A stretch of DNA of 64,000 bases, taken from contig JAKSRW010000003.1 in the NCBI GenBank assembly GCA_024403355.1, forward strand, positions 62,001 to 126,000. Direction: 5' to 3'. The position numbers and the translations under genes are program-made. This DNA is from Lachnospiraceae bacterium (GTDB lineage: Bacteria > Bacillota > Clostridia > Lachnospirales > Lachnospiraceae). The first letter of the stretch is position 1; the number at the start of each line of letters is the position of its first letter. The notes beneath the pieces were generated by a model. That model was not told the origin of the DNA. It saw nothing but the letters and a program-made list of their open reading frames with translations, and did not search any database. Positions 18,451 to 27,749 of this stretch are shown here, piece after piece.

Positions 18451-19332
18451 TCAGCCCTTTGTACCGCCTCTCGATACACCGGCCATAATCTTCTTTCTGA
18501 ATACAAGAAAGAGAATAATCAGAGGCAATGAAATTACTACTACCGCAGCCATCATTGCAGGGATATTTTCACGACCGAAACCGTTTTCCCTAATCTCCTG
18601 AATACCGTTTGACACAAGGTAATATGTTTCATCGTCGGTAATAAGTCTGGGCCATACATATGAGTTCCAGCATTCGATAACCTTTAATATCGTTATAGTC
18701 ACAATAGTAGGCTGACAAATGGGAATCATAACCCTGATAAGGTACTTAAAATCTGAGGTTCCGTCAACCTTTGCTGCCTTGTAAAGCTCCTCGGGTATCT
18801 GTTCAAAATTCTCCTTAAGCAGGTAAATATAGAAAACAGATGTGATTGAGGGAAGTATAAGGCCCATAAAGCTGTTACGTAAATCCATATTTGTAATTGT
18901 TACAAAATTGGTAATAATAACAAGCTCGTTCGGAATCATCATCAATGAAAGAAATAATGTGAAAACCAGATTCTTTCCCTTGAATTTAAGTCTTGCAAAA
19001 GCAAAGGCCGCAAGAGTAATAATAACAACCATGGCAGCGGTTGTAAGAACCGTAAATATGATTGTATTAAAGAAATATCTGCCCAGAGATACCTCCGTAA
19101 ACGCATCCGAATAATTCTGAAGTGTGGGCGTCAGAGTAAAAAATTTGGGAACATATTCGGCATTATATGAGCCGTAGCTTTTTATGGAAGTAAGTATCAT
19201 CCAGTAAAAGGGAAAAAGAACGATAAGTCCCCAAAGCGAAAGGAAAAAGTAAGTTACTACTTTCCCGATAAGGGCTTTTCTTTTTTCCGCAGCTTCTATT
19301 TTTTCAAAATTTGTTTTTTCCACAGTAATCAA
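18451..19332 (-). CDS. Carbohydrate ABC transporter permease (MalG type)
   Basis: Inner-membrane permease (293 residues) of a family-1 sugar importer with about six helices. The EAA loop that contacts the ATPase is visible as PEELYKAAKVDGTSDFKYLIRVMIPI, so the coupling helix is intact. The start appears to be TTG at 19332. A GGAAAGG site lies 17 bases upstream with a small hairpin (GCCG/CGGC, 19335-19347) between them, which may bring the site nearer to the start. Downstream is a 124-base gap to the binding-protein gene. Confidence 0.9.
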   Translation of the reverse strand: MITVEKTNFEKIEAAEKRKALIGKVVTYFFLSLWGLIVLFPFYWMILTSIKSYGSYNAEYVPKFFTLTPTLQNYSDAFTEVSLGRYFFNTIIFTVLTTAAMVVIITLAAFAFARLKFKGKNLVFTLFLSLMMIPNELVIITNFVTITNMDLRNSFMGLILPSITSVFYIYLLKENFEQIPEELYKAAKVDGTSDFKYLIRVMIPICQPTIVTITILKVIECWNSYVWPRLITDDETYYLVSNGIQEIRENGFGRENIPAMMAAVVVISLPLIILFLVFRKKIMAGVSRGGTKG

Positions 19333-19370
19333 CTGCCGTAAAGCGGCTTCCTTTCCACTGCATAAAGCAG

Positions 19371-20267
19371 TTAATTTACAGAGATTTTACTCTTTTTGCT
19401 GACCATAAGGTTAATACATGTAATTGTAAGCACGATTACAAAAAGAATCAATGCAGCCGCGGACGCATAGGACGGATAACCGCCGCTGTTTCCGTAAAGC
19501 ATATCATACACATATCCTACGATGGTATTCATACCTGCGACATTCAGGTTCGTGCCGAACAGCGCAACCGAATCGCTGTAGGCCTTAAAAGCGCCGATAA
19601 AGCCTGTGATAACGAGATAAAAAATCATCGGTGAAATCATAGGCAGGGTAATCTTTGTAAATACTCTCCACTTTGGTGTTGCATCAATTTTTGCAGCCTT
19701 GTAATAATCCTTATTAACTGAAGCAAGCGCACTTGTCAGAATAAGAATTTTAAAGGGCAGAACAATCCAGATTGTGTAAAAGCAAAGTACAAACATCTTT
19801 GCCCAGTAGGGACCCTCGATAAAGTCAACGGATTCGCCTCCGAAGAAATTAATCAAAAGGTTAATAAGTCCGTCCGAATAAGCTGTTTTCTTAAAAAGAA
19901 TCATGAAAACCAGACCGACCGCCAGAGTATTTGTAACATAAGGCAGGAAATATACCGTCTGAAAGAGGTCCTGAAGCTTTTTAATCGAACTGAGTCCCAG
20001 TGAAATTATAAGAGCCAGTCCGGTAGAAAGAGGAACCGTAATAATAACCAGTATAAAGGTATTTTTTAATGCCTGCAGAAAATAAGGGTCATGCAGAACA
20101 TATGAAAAATTATAAAAGCCTACGCCTGTATAGGTCTGTGAAGCAAAATTATAATTTTCTTCAAAGGAATATATTACAACATCAATGAGCGGATATACCA
20201 AAAATACGCCTAAAAATAGAATCGCAGGCAAAAGATATAACCAGCCCTTAAGCTTGTTAACTTTCAT
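19371..20267 (-). CDS. Carbohydrate ABC transporter permease (MalF type)
   Basis: First permease (298 residues) of the sugar importer. It starts WLYLLPAILFLGVFLVYP, a hallmark of MalF/UgpA-like proteins, and has the EAA loop KDYYKAAKIDATPKWRVFTKITLPMI. GAAAGG lies 12 bases before the ATG. It lies between the ATPase gene (28 bases upstream) and the second permease gene (39 bases downstream). Confidence 0.92.
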   Translation of the reverse strand: MKVNKLKGWLYLLPAILFLGVFLVYPLIDVVIYSFEENYNFASQTYTGVGFYNFSYVLHDPYFLQALKNTFILVIITVPLSTGLALIISLGLSSIKKLQDLFQTVYFLPYVTNTLAVGLVFMILFKKTAYSDGLINLLINFFGGESVDFIEGPYWAKMFVLCFYTIWIVLPFKILILTSALASVNKDYYKAAKIDATPKWRVFTKITLPMISPMIFYLVITGFIGAFKAYSDSVALFGTNLNVAGMNTIVGYVYDMLYGNSGGYPSYASAAALILFVIVLTITCINLMVSKKSKISVN

Positions 20268-20294
20268 GTAAATGCCTTACCTTTCCTTATAGTT

Positions 20295-21404
20295 TTATTT
20301 CTTATCGAAATAGATACGCTTCTCCGTTTCCTTATCAAAAACAAATACCTTTTTAGGCTTTAAATCAAAGCGTACCAGCTTGCTTTCACTGTTAATCCAG
20401 TCCTCAGCATTTATAATCGATCTTATATTTCCGCTTAATGCATTTTCATGTTTTGATACAACACTGGTATCTCGTCCCATTACTTCTACATTTTGAAGCT
20501 CAAGAGACAAAGCTCCGTCAAGGTTCAGAATAAAGCCCTCAGGGCGAATTCCTATATATACGTCCTTTTCCAGGTCTTTTTTACAGGCTAATTCCATAAC
20601 GTTTTCATTGCCTATAAAGAGACAGCCATACTTTATTTTACCCTCAAAGACATTGATGGCCGGAGTTCCGAGGAATTTAGCAACGAAGAGATTTTCGGGA
20701 TCGTCATATACGTTCTGGGGCTTACCTATCTGCTGAAGCACACCATCCTTCATTACAACAATAAGATCCGAAATACTCATTGCTTCTTCCTGGTCATGTG
20801 TTACAAAAATAGTGGTGACACCGGTCTCACGCTGAATTCTTCTGATTTCTTCTCGGGTCTGTAAACGAAGTCTTGCATCAAGGTTTGACAACGGCTCATC
20901 AAGAAGCAGTACATTGGGCTGCTTTACAAGCGCTCTCGCGATTGCCACACGCTGCTGCTGGCCACCGGACATTTCACTGGGCTTTCTTTCGAGCAGCTCG
21001 TCAATCTGCACAAGTCTCGCAGCTTCCCTGGCCTTTTCCTCCATGGCAAGCTTTGTCATTTTCTTATCTCCCTTAAAGTTCTGAAGGGGGAACATGATAT
21101 TCTGCAGAACTGTAAGATGGGGATAAAGAGCATAATTCTGGAAAACCAGTCCTATTCCTCTGTTCTCCGGAGGCAGCATGGTTACATCATCGTCATCAAA
21201 ATATATTTTACCTTCGGTAGGTGTCTCAAGACCGGAAATAAGGTTCAGTGCTGTACTCTTTCCGCAGCCAGAAGGGCCGAGTAAGCCTACCAGAATTCCG
21301 TCCGGAATCTCAAATGTAAAATCATTTACCGCTACAACATCCGCTTTGATTTTTTTGTTCCTGTTAGGGAATCTTTTTGTTAAATGCTCAAGTGTAACCT
21401 TCAT
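20295..21404 (-). CDS. Sugar ABC transporter ATP-binding protein (MsmK/UgpC type)
   Basis: Cytoplasmic ATPase (369 residues) energising the adjacent permeases. Walker A GPSGCGKS (about 42-49), Q-loop VFQNYALYPH, signature MSGGQQQR, Walker B LLLDEPLSNLDA and switch His in VTHDQEEA are intact. The C-terminal part (from about 240) is the TOBE-like regulatory domain, with IGIRPEGF. Such ATPases often serve several sugar importers, but here the gene sits beside its permeases. It starts 12 bases after the FRG-domain gene, with GGAGG upstream. Confidence 0.93.
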   Translation of the reverse strand: MKVTLEHLTKRFPNRNKKIKADVVAVNDFTFEIPDGILVGLLGPSGCGKSTALNLISGLETPTEGKIYFDDDDVTMLPPENRGIGLVFQNYALYPHLTVLQNIMFPLQNFKGDKKMTKLAMEEKAREAARLVQIDELLERKPSEMSGGQQQRVAIARALVKQPNVLLLDEPLSNLDARLRLQTREEIRRIQRETGVTTIFVTHDQEEAMSISDLIVVMKDGVLQQIGKPQNVYDDPENLFVAKFLGTPAINVFEGKIKYGCLFIGNENVMELACKKDLEKDVYIGIRPEGFILNLDGALSLELQNVEVMGRDTSVVSKHENALSGNIRSIINAEDWINSESKLVRFDLKPKKVFVFDKETEKRIYFDKK

Positions 21405-21416
21405 TACAATCCTCCG

Positions 21417-22217
21417 TTATTTTACAAAATAATGTCTTGCCAGGGACATTGAAAGTCCGTCAAGTCCCGGATATATGATTCTTTCATTGATATTATACTG
21501 GTCCAGTAAATCACGCACCTGCCATCTAATATCACTTTTAATAATATATTTAACAGTATTTGACGTATATTTATCCATATAGGTCTCTATATCTTCAATA
21601 CCATTTGGAATAATCGAGAAAAAGGAATACTGGTTGATAATTCTCTGGTCAATTGAAGGAGGCTCAATATTTACAAAGGATTTGTCCTGCATATCCCAGT
21701 CGTATTCCTCAAGGCTTTGAACCACCTGACTCAGTGTATCAAGGGTAAATACATAAGTTTTATTTCTGTTCAAAACTTCCTTATATTTTTCCGGAAGGTA
21801 CTGGTTTACGTCCTTCATATCAAATCTCCAGACAACACAGTCACGTTTTGCAATCTTATCTGGATTTATACCTGAATTTGCAAAATGAAGTGCAATCAAG
21901 GGTGATCTCGTCCAATCGAGCAGACGCGTGGGAAGTCCGTGATGCTGTCCTACCATCATCTGCTTCCAGACAGAGGTATTAAGGGTAGGATTATCAAGGC
22001 TTGCGTATTTGGTAAAGTTCTTCAGCATATGAGGCTCAAGCTGCTTCTGAAGCTGCTTGCAGTTACGCTTCAGAGAAGTTACAAGCTTATAATTAATATC
22101 AGGCATGCCTCTGAAAAAATAAGAGCTCCTGAATCTGTCTATCTCATTGTTATAGGTCTGCTCGGCTATCAAAGCCATTACACCTTCAATATTGTCGATA
22201 ACTACGGTCTTTATCAT
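21417..22217 (-). CDS. FRG-domain protein
   Basis: A 266-residue cytoplasmic protein with an FRG domain, named for a Phe-Arg-Gly motif, seen here as YFFRGMPD (33-40), and the second conserved block QHHGLPTRLLDWTRSP (about 88-103), followed by ALHFA. The biochemical role of FRG domains is not established; some occur in phage-defence contexts. It directly precedes the ABC ATPase gene by 12 bases, suggesting one transcript. The start at 22217 has AAAGG ten bases before it; two upstream in-frame starts are less well placed. The second half (150-266) is not recognised. Confidence 0.8.
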   Translation of the reverse strand: MIKTVVIDNIEGVMALIAEQTYNNEIDRFRSSYFFRGMPDINYKLVTSLKRNCKQLQKQLEPHMLKNFTKYASLDNPTLNTSVWKQMMVGQHHGLPTRLLDWTRSPLIALHFANSGINPDKIAKRDCVVWRFDMKDVNQYLPEKYKEVLNRNKTYVFTLDTLSQVVQSLEEYDWDMQDKSFVNIEPPSIDQRIINQYSFFSIIPNGIEDIETYMDKYTSNTVKYIIKSDIRWQVRDLLDQYNINERIIYPGLDGLSMSLARHYFVK

Positions 22218-22281
22218 ATTAAATATGCCTTTCATTGACAGAATATGCAAAACATCTATATTACAACCAACATTAAATTAT

Positions 22282-22473
22282 TCAACGTCTGAGTGATAGT
22301 TCATCGTACCAGGAACAACGTGTTTTATGCGGACATTTATCACAATCCATTGACTTATCATATTTTCCGGAGAAATAACAGGAATCGAATACAGTGCCTG
22401 TCGGTTCAGCTTTTGTATTTTGCTTTGGATTTTTTTTAAGATCTCTTGCAGTCTGATTTGATAATATGCTCAT
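22282..22473 (-). CDS. Small Cys-containing hypothetical protein
   Basis: A 63-residue ORF with a good ribosome site (GAGGTGA, 4 bases before ATG), 64 bases upstream of the chosen FRG start. Its C-terminal half has a clustered Cys/His pattern, CDKCPHKTRC, plus one earlier Cys in FDSCYFS, compatible with a small metal site. The N-terminus is Lys/Asn-rich. I do not recognise it. The ribosome site and the position in the FRG-ABC unit argue that it is real. Confidence 0.5.
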   Translation of the reverse strand: MSILSNQTARDLKKNPKQNTKAEPTGTVFDSCYFSGKYDKSMDCDKCPHKTRCSWYDELSLRR

Positions 22474-22503
22474 AAAATCACCTCATTATAATCACAAGAC
22501 ACT

Positions 22504-22571
22504 AAAAGTTTTTGAACCAATAAACTCGCTTTTAAGAAAACATGAACCAACAACCCCGTCCCCAAGAGACC
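22504..22571. repeat. REP-like sequence after rlmD
   Basis: On the minus strand, GGGGACGGGG is followed by TTGTTGGTTCATG and, about 20 bases later, TTTATTGGTTCAAA. GGGGACGG cores with GGTTC repeats resemble REP sequences mobilised by RAYT transposases. No transposase is present. It occupies most of the gap between rlmD and the small ORF. Confidence 0.35.
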
Positions 22572-22572
22572 A

Positions 22573-23961
22573 TCATTTAGTCTTAGTAAGCAGACACACA
22601 GTCTCCACATGCACAGTATTGGGGAACATATCGCAGCACTTCACCTTTTCAAGCTTGTAACCGCCTTCGCGAAGTATCGTCAGATCGTTTGCCAGACTTG
22701 TGGGCTTGCAGGAAATATATACCAGATGATCTACACCGTAGTTAATTATCTTCTCGAGCGCCTTGGGATGAATGCCTTCTCTGGGGGGATCAAGAACTAT
22801 AATATCGGGTTTATCGCTTATATCATCAAGTGTTTTAAGAACATCACCGCATATAAATGAACAGTTTGTAAGTCCGTTAAGTGCACTGTTGGCCTTTGCC
22901 GATTCTACTGCCTCCGGAACTATCTCTACACCGATTACATTCTTTGCTACCGGTGCCAGAATCTGCGCTATAGTACCTGTACCGGAATAAAGGTCGAATA
23001 TTACTTTGTCCTTTGTTTCTCCGACATAATCTCTTACAATACTGTATAATACTTCTGCACCGAAGGAATTTGTCTGAAAAAAGCTGAAGGTTGTAATTTT
23101 AAATATCTGACCTAAAATTTCTTCAAAAAAGAAGTTTTTACCTCTGATTATATCTGTTTTATCAGCTTTTACGGCATCGGCCGGATCATCATTTATCAGA
23201 TGCAGAAATCCCACAATACTTCCGTCAAGCTTAAGTGAATAGAGTTTATCGGCGAGATATTCATAAAAATCCGTCTCGGACAGATTCTGATTAGTCCACT
23301 GTGATGTAGTTACCAGATGAACAAGTATTTCACCTGTAGTCGCAGCTCTTCTGATAAGAAGATGACGAAGATATCCCTGATGTGAAAGCTTATGACAATA
23401 GGTTAAATTATATTCCCTGCAGGTCTCTACTACACATTTATTAATCTCGTTATAGTCATTATTAACTATTTTACAGTCACTAATCTGAAGAATATCATAG
23501 AAGCTGCCCTGCTTATGAAGACCAAGCGTAAGTTCTCCGTCACGCATGGCATCGCCAAAGGAAAACTCCATCTTATTGCGATAGCCCCACTCATTTGGAC
23601 TTGCTGCGATACCCATAAATTCATAATCGGAATTTCCTGCATTGTCTAGAATACGTTTTACCTGTTCGCTTTTGAACTTAAGCTGATTTTCATACGAAAG
23701 ACGCTGATAAGTACAGCCTCCGCAGCTGTCAAAATGAGGACATTCCGGCTCTCTGCATTCTAAAGGCGACTTCTCGATTACCGAATGAAGACGTCCCTCA
23801 TATCTGCCGTTTCTCTGTTTACTCAGCGCAAAGCTTACCTTCTGCCCCTCCAAAGCACCCTTAACAGTTACTTTTTCACCCTCGCAGGCAACTATTCCTT
23901 TATTGGGAAAATCAGTACGAAGAACTGTTCCCTCGTATTCCACACCTTTTTTCAAACTCAT
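22573..23961 (-). CDS. rlmD: 23S rRNA (uracil-5-)-methyltransferase, RlmD/RumA type
   Basis: A 462-residue SAM-dependent enzyme that makes 5-methyluridine in 23S rRNA (or tRNA, in some RumA relatives). It has an N-terminal TRAM domain (1-60), then a Cys cluster (CREPECPHFDSCGGC, about 69-83) that binds an Fe-S cluster in RumA. The methyltransferase core has FFQTNS, DLYSGTGTI (SAM site) and LDPPREG. The catalytic Cys is in YISCKPTSL, where relatives usually have SCNPxTL. GGAGG precedes the ATG by 12 bases. Which uridine is modified cannot be told. Confidence 0.92.
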   Translation of the reverse strand: MSLKKGVEYEGTVLRTDFPNKGIVACEGEKVTVKGALEGQKVSFALSKQRNGRYEGRLHSVIEKSPLECREPECPHFDSCGGCTYQRLSYENQLKFKSEQVKRILDNAGNSDYEFMGIAASPNEWGYRNKMEFSFGDAMRDGELTLGLHKQGSFYDILQISDCKIVNNDYNEINKCVVETCREYNLTYCHKLSHQGYLRHLLIRRAATTGEILVHLVTTSQWTNQNLSETDFYEYLADKLYSLKLDGSIVGFLHLINDDPADAVKADKTDIIRGKNFFFEEILGQIFKITTFSFFQTNSFGAEVLYSIVRDYVGETKDKVIFDLYSGTGTIAQILAPVAKNVIGVEIVPEAVESAKANSALNGLTNCSFICGDVLKTLDDISDKPDIIVLDPPREGIHPKALEKIINYGVDHLVYISCKPTSLANDLTILREGGYKLEKVKCCDMFPNTVHVETVCLLTKTK

Positions 23962-24110
23962 ACTTTTAAAAAGCCTCCAAGTATTAATTTATCAATTATA
24001 CAAATTTTTTCTAATCGAAAGATTTATAAATTCCCTCTTTACTTTACGAAATTAAAGTGTTAAAATTTTATAGAACTAAATTACCATCCATAAACTGTGA
24101 GGAAATTATT

Positions 24111-24422
24111 ATGAACCAAAAAATACATACAGAATCCGTTGATTTTTTATTTGATGCAATTCTTTCACTCAAGGACCGTGATGAATGCTACACATTCTTT
24201 GAGGATGTTTGCACTATAAATGAAATACTTTCATTGTCCCAGCGCTTTGAGGTAGCATCAATGCTGCGTCAGGGCAGAACCTATCTTGATATAGCAGAAA
24301 AAACGGGAGCTTCTACCGCTACCATCAGCCGAGTAAACCGTTCACTTAATTACGGCAATGACGGCTACGATATGGTTCTTGAAAGAATCAATGCAAAAAA
24401 AGATTCTGACAATCAGCAATAA
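24111..24422 (+). CDS. YerC/TrpR-like DNA-binding protein
   Basis: A 103-residue protein of the YerC/YecD family, related to the Trp repressor. The core reads FEDVCTINEILSLSQRFEVASMLRQGRTYLDIAEKTG, and the helix-turn-helix end (STATISRVNRSLNYG) matches the family. The start at 24111 (MNQKIH) is supported by GAGG 8 bases before it. The family is widespread in Firmicutes with no firm function. It is monocistronic, divergent from rlmD, with its own strong terminator. Confidence 0.92.
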   Translation: MNQKIHTESVDFLFDAILSLKDRDECYTFFEDVCTINEILSLSQRFEVASMLRQGRTYLDIAEKTGASTATISRVNRSLNYGNDGYDMVLERINAKKDSDNQQ

Positions 24423-24463
24423 ATATTTTTTATCAATTATATATTATTTTTTAATATAATCCT

Positions 24464-24491
24464 CGGGCAGAATTAATCTGCCCGCTTTTTT
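24464..24491 (+). terminator. Terminator after the YerC-like gene
   Basis: CGGGCAGA and TCTGCCCG around a 5-base loop, followed by CTTTTTT on the plus strand. It lies between the convergent yerC-like and SNF2 genes and directs plus-strand termination; the minus side has no T run. Confidence 0.85.
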
Positions 24492-27400
24492 AATTATATG
24501 AGAAAATATCCTCCAGCTCTTCTTCGGAAAGTGAATTTAAGAATACTCCGTTAGGCTGAATCACAAAGTCCGACAGCTCTTTTTTCTTCTGCTGAAGCTT
24601 ATATATCTTCTCCTCAATCGTACCTCTGGTAAGAAGCTTAAGTACATATACATTACTGGTCTGGCCGATTCTGTAAGCACGGTCTGTTGCCTGGTCCTCC
24701 ACGGCAGGATTCCACCAGGGATCATAATGAATAACAGTATCCGCACCGGTAAGGTTGAGACCCGTACCGCCCGCCTTTAATGAAATCAAAAATACCGAAT
24801 TCTCGCCTTCATTAAAGTCCTTTGCCATTTTAAGTCTTTCCTTGGGCGGAGTTCCTCCGTCAAGGTAGAAATAACCTATATTTTTTGCATCAAGTTCAGC
24901 CTTAATCAGCTCGAGCATGCCGGTAAACTGTGAGAAAATGATAGTTCTGTGACCGTTTGCTATAGCATTGTCAAGCTGCTGAAGAAGAAGGTCCATCTTA
25001 CCGCTTCCGCCTGTATAATTACTTAAAAAGGTGGAAGGATGGCAGCAGATCTGACGAAGCCTTGTAAGGGCGGCCAGAATCTTCATCTTGCTCTTCTCTA
25101 TACCATTTTCCTTAATCTCACCGAACAGGTCACCGCGAATATCATTCATATATGACAGATATACCTTACGCTGCTCTTCGGTAAGATCTGTAAGCATCTT
25201 CTCCTCAAGCTTATCGGGAAGATCCCTAAGCACATCCTTTTTCATACGACGCATGATAAAGGGACGTATTCTGACCGACAAATCAGACATAGCCTGCTTA
25301 TCTCCGTTTAGTACAGGCTTCTCATAACGCACGGTAAAACGCGTATGCGTCATCAGGAAATTAGGCATAATAAAGTCAAAAATCGACCAAAGCTCAGATA
25401 AAGAGTTCTCAATGGGCGTACCTGTAAGTGCAAAGCGGTGATCAGCCACAAGCTGCTTTACGCTTTGAGCATTAAGTGATGCAGCATTCTTGATAAACTG
25501 AGCCTCATCTATAAAAATTGAGTTAAATCTGATCTTTTTATAATGCTGGACGTCACGTCTTATTAAGGGATATGAGGTAATGAGAATATCGTAATCCTCA
25601 TAGCTTTCAATCATATCCTTACGATCCTGAGGCGCACCAACCACAACCGCACACTTAAGGAAGGGTGCAAAATTATTAATTTCGTCAAGCCAGTTATAGA
25701 TAATCGAGCTGGGACAAATTATGAGGAAATGCTTTGATTCCTCTTCAGTTGCGGCATTTTTAGCACCTGAAATATAACAGATGGCCTGTAAAGTTTTACC
25801 AAGACCCATATCGTCCGCAAGTATACCACCGAGACTGTTGGCCGCCAGTGTTCTCATCCACTGGTAACCTGTCTTCTGATAGCCTCTGAGCTCTGCATTA
25901 ATATTTTCGGGGAACTCATATTCCTGGTCACTGGCATTTTTAATCTTTTTGATAAGCTCAACAAAATCCTTGTTTTTCTTTACTACGAAGCCGCTTTTTT
26001 CAAGAGCATCATCCAGATAAAAGGCATTACTTTTATTAAGTACGATACCGGTTTCCTCAATATTTTTTGAGGTTACGCCGAGATTATCAAGGATATCCGA
26101 CAAACGCTCCATATCGCCGTCCAAAAGATTAATGAAGCTGCCGTCCTGCATTCTGTAGTATTTTTTACGAACCTTAAGGGACCTGAAGAGACTCTTAAGC
26201 TCCTCACTGCTCATATTTTCAAAATCGAAGCTCATTTCAAGCAGGTCCATCTTACTGCTTACGCGCAGACCGATATTGAAATTGCCGCCGGATTTAATTT
26301 TAAGCTTCTTGAAATCCTCCGAATAATAGAGCTCGGCCTTTGCCATAAGGTCAGCCTTCTCACTCAGAAGAAATTCATAAATGGCAGACTCTGATTTTAA
26401 GAGATAAAAGCTGTTTCTTGCCTCAAAACCATAGTTTTCAAGCATTTCACGCAGTGCATCCTCTTCTTCCTTCTTTCGAAGAATAATATAATAATCAGAA
26501 TCGGGATTACTGAAGCTGCTGAATTCAAAATCACCGTATACGAAATGAATCTCAGCCTTAATTCCATTGTTATATTTATCGAAAAATATCTTTGATTTAA
26601 GCTCTAAATCAAGATAACGGTCCTGAAGCTCTTCGGGAATATCAATATCCATGCTGTCACCGATTTTGGGCAGCAGCTCTTCAAGGAATCTCTTTTTATT
26701 CTCTCCTCTGAATAAAAGCGCAGGCTTATCGCGTCCGAGCGCATTAAAGAAGGGCGCATAATTACGCTTAAACTGCGGTGAAGGAATAAAAATACCGCCG
26801 TTATAATATATAAGGTCACCGTTTCTTGTAAGAGGTAAAATAGCCTCCTTATCACGGTAATCAAGCAAAATTGTATCATCTACTATATCAAGGTCATACT
26901 TAATATTGGGATTTGATTTAAATACCCTGATATTCTCATATACCTTACCGTAAAGCACCAGTGTAAGGGTATTTTTACCGATCAGGCGTAAAAACTTTAA
27001 AAGCAGTGGCTGTGTAAGCACAAGATTTGCCTTCTGGAAAAGCTTTTTTGTATCAATTTCTTCGTCCATTCCTGCAATCTGAAATACTTCAAGTATGAAG
27101 TCCAGAATGTTCTGTGAGGACTTGTCAAACTCACTTTCCTGACAGATAAAGGTAAATTCCTTACCGAGAGTAATATCAATCTGCTTCAGATAATCCATAA
27201 GAAACTTCTTAAGTGTCTGAACCTTATAAAGCTTCTCACGGCCGGCTTTTATCGAAAGATAAGCCTTAGCCTCTCCCGAGCCAAGCATCTCAGGCACGGT
27301 AATTATGGGTTCAATATGAAAAACCTCTTTAGGGTAATTCAAATCCTCCTGAGCCTGAAAATAATCAAGAACCGAGCAGGCGCGTCTGTCCTCAGGTGTG

Positions 27401-27717
27401 GGCTGCTTGGACATTTTTTCCTTTTCCTGGGCTTTGAGCAGGGCAAACAAACCTGCTACAACATGCTTGCAGGCACCCTTGTCACGTTCCTTAAGTGACT
27501 GAGCACAATTACAGGAATATGTTATTTCGCCGTTTGAATTATCATTCAGCATGACTGTATATTCGAAAACATCCCTTACCGAAACACGAATCTGTCCCGT
27601 AGATTTGACTACAGAAATGTTTTTAATATCACCGTTTCTGAAATGCTGAATTCCGCGCGAGTAAATCATTTCACCCGCCGCAAGATTTTTAATAATTGTT
27701 CTCGATAACTGACGCAT
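24490..27717 (-). CDS. SNF2-family DNA helicase/translocase with SWIM zinc finger
   Basis: An ATP-dependent double-stranded DNA translocase of 1075 residues. The N-terminus has a SWIM zinc-binding motif (SCNCAQSLKERDKGACKH, about 70-88). A long middle region of beta-rich sequence follows. The helicase core has DDMGLGKT (motif I), IDEAQFIKN (a DEAQ variant of motif II), LTGTPIEN (III) and a C-terminal lobe with DPWWNPAVEDQATDRAYRIGQ. This is the common Firmicutes SNF2 protein; its cellular role is unknown. The ATG at 27717 is used because an earlier ATG directly abuts the ribosome site. Its gene is 32 bases after the U32 gene. Confidence 0.93.
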   Translation of the reverse strand: MRQLSRTIIKNLAAGEMIYSRGIQHFRNGDIKNISVVKSTGQIRVSVRDVFEYTVMLNDNSNGEITYSCNCAQSLKERDKGACKHVVAGLFALLKAQEKEKMSKQPTPEDRRACSVLDYFQAQEDLNYPKEVFHIEPIITVPEMLGSGEAKAYLSIKAGREKLYKVQTLKKFLMDYLKQIDITLGKEFTFICQESEFDKSSQNILDFILEVFQIAGMDEEIDTKKLFQKANLVLTQPLLLKFLRLIGKNTLTLVLYGKVYENIRVFKSNPNIKYDLDIVDDTILLDYRDKEAILPLTRNGDLIYYNGGIFIPSPQFKRNYAPFFNALGRDKPALLFRGENKKRFLEELLPKIGDSMDIDIPEELQDRYLDLELKSKIFFDKYNNGIKAEIHFVYGDFEFSSFSNPDSDYYIILRKKEEEDALREMLENYGFEARNSFYLLKSESAIYEFLLSEKADLMAKAELYYSEDFKKLKIKSGGNFNIGLRVSSKMDLLEMSFDFENMSSEELKSLFRSLKVRKKYYRMQDGSFINLLDGDMERLSDILDNLGVTSKNIEETGIVLNKSNAFYLDDALEKSGFVVKKNKDFVELIKKIKNASDQEYEFPENINAELRGYQKTGYQWMRTLAANSLGGILADDMGLGKTLQAICYISGAKNAATEEESKHFLIICPSSIIYNWLDEINNFAPFLKCAVVVGAPQDRKDMIESYEDYDILITSYPLIRRDVQHYKKIRFNSIFIDEAQFIKNAASLNAQSVKQLVADHRFALTGTPIENSLSELWSIFDFIMPNFLMTHTRFTVRYEKPVLNGDKQAMSDLSVRIRPFIMRRMKKDVLRDLPDKLEEKMLTDLTEEQRKVYLSYMNDIRGDLFGEIKENGIEKSKMKILAALTRLRQICCHPSTFLSNYTGGSGKMDLLLQQLDNAIANGHRTIIFSQFTGMLELIKAELDAKNIGYFYLDGGTPPKERLKMAKDFNEGENSVFLISLKAGGTGLNLTGADTVIHYDPWWNPAVEDQATDRAYRIGQTSNVYVLKLLTRGTIEEKIYKLQQKKKELSDFVIQPNGVFLNSLSEEELEDIFSYN

Positions 27718-27749
27718 TATGATACGCATCCTTTCCAGGCCGAATCAAA

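Noticed and set aside
22485..22490. TATAAT box as a promoter for the small Cys ORF
   Set aside because: It lies only 12 bases before the ATG and overlaps the ribosome-site region, so a transcript from it would lack the site.
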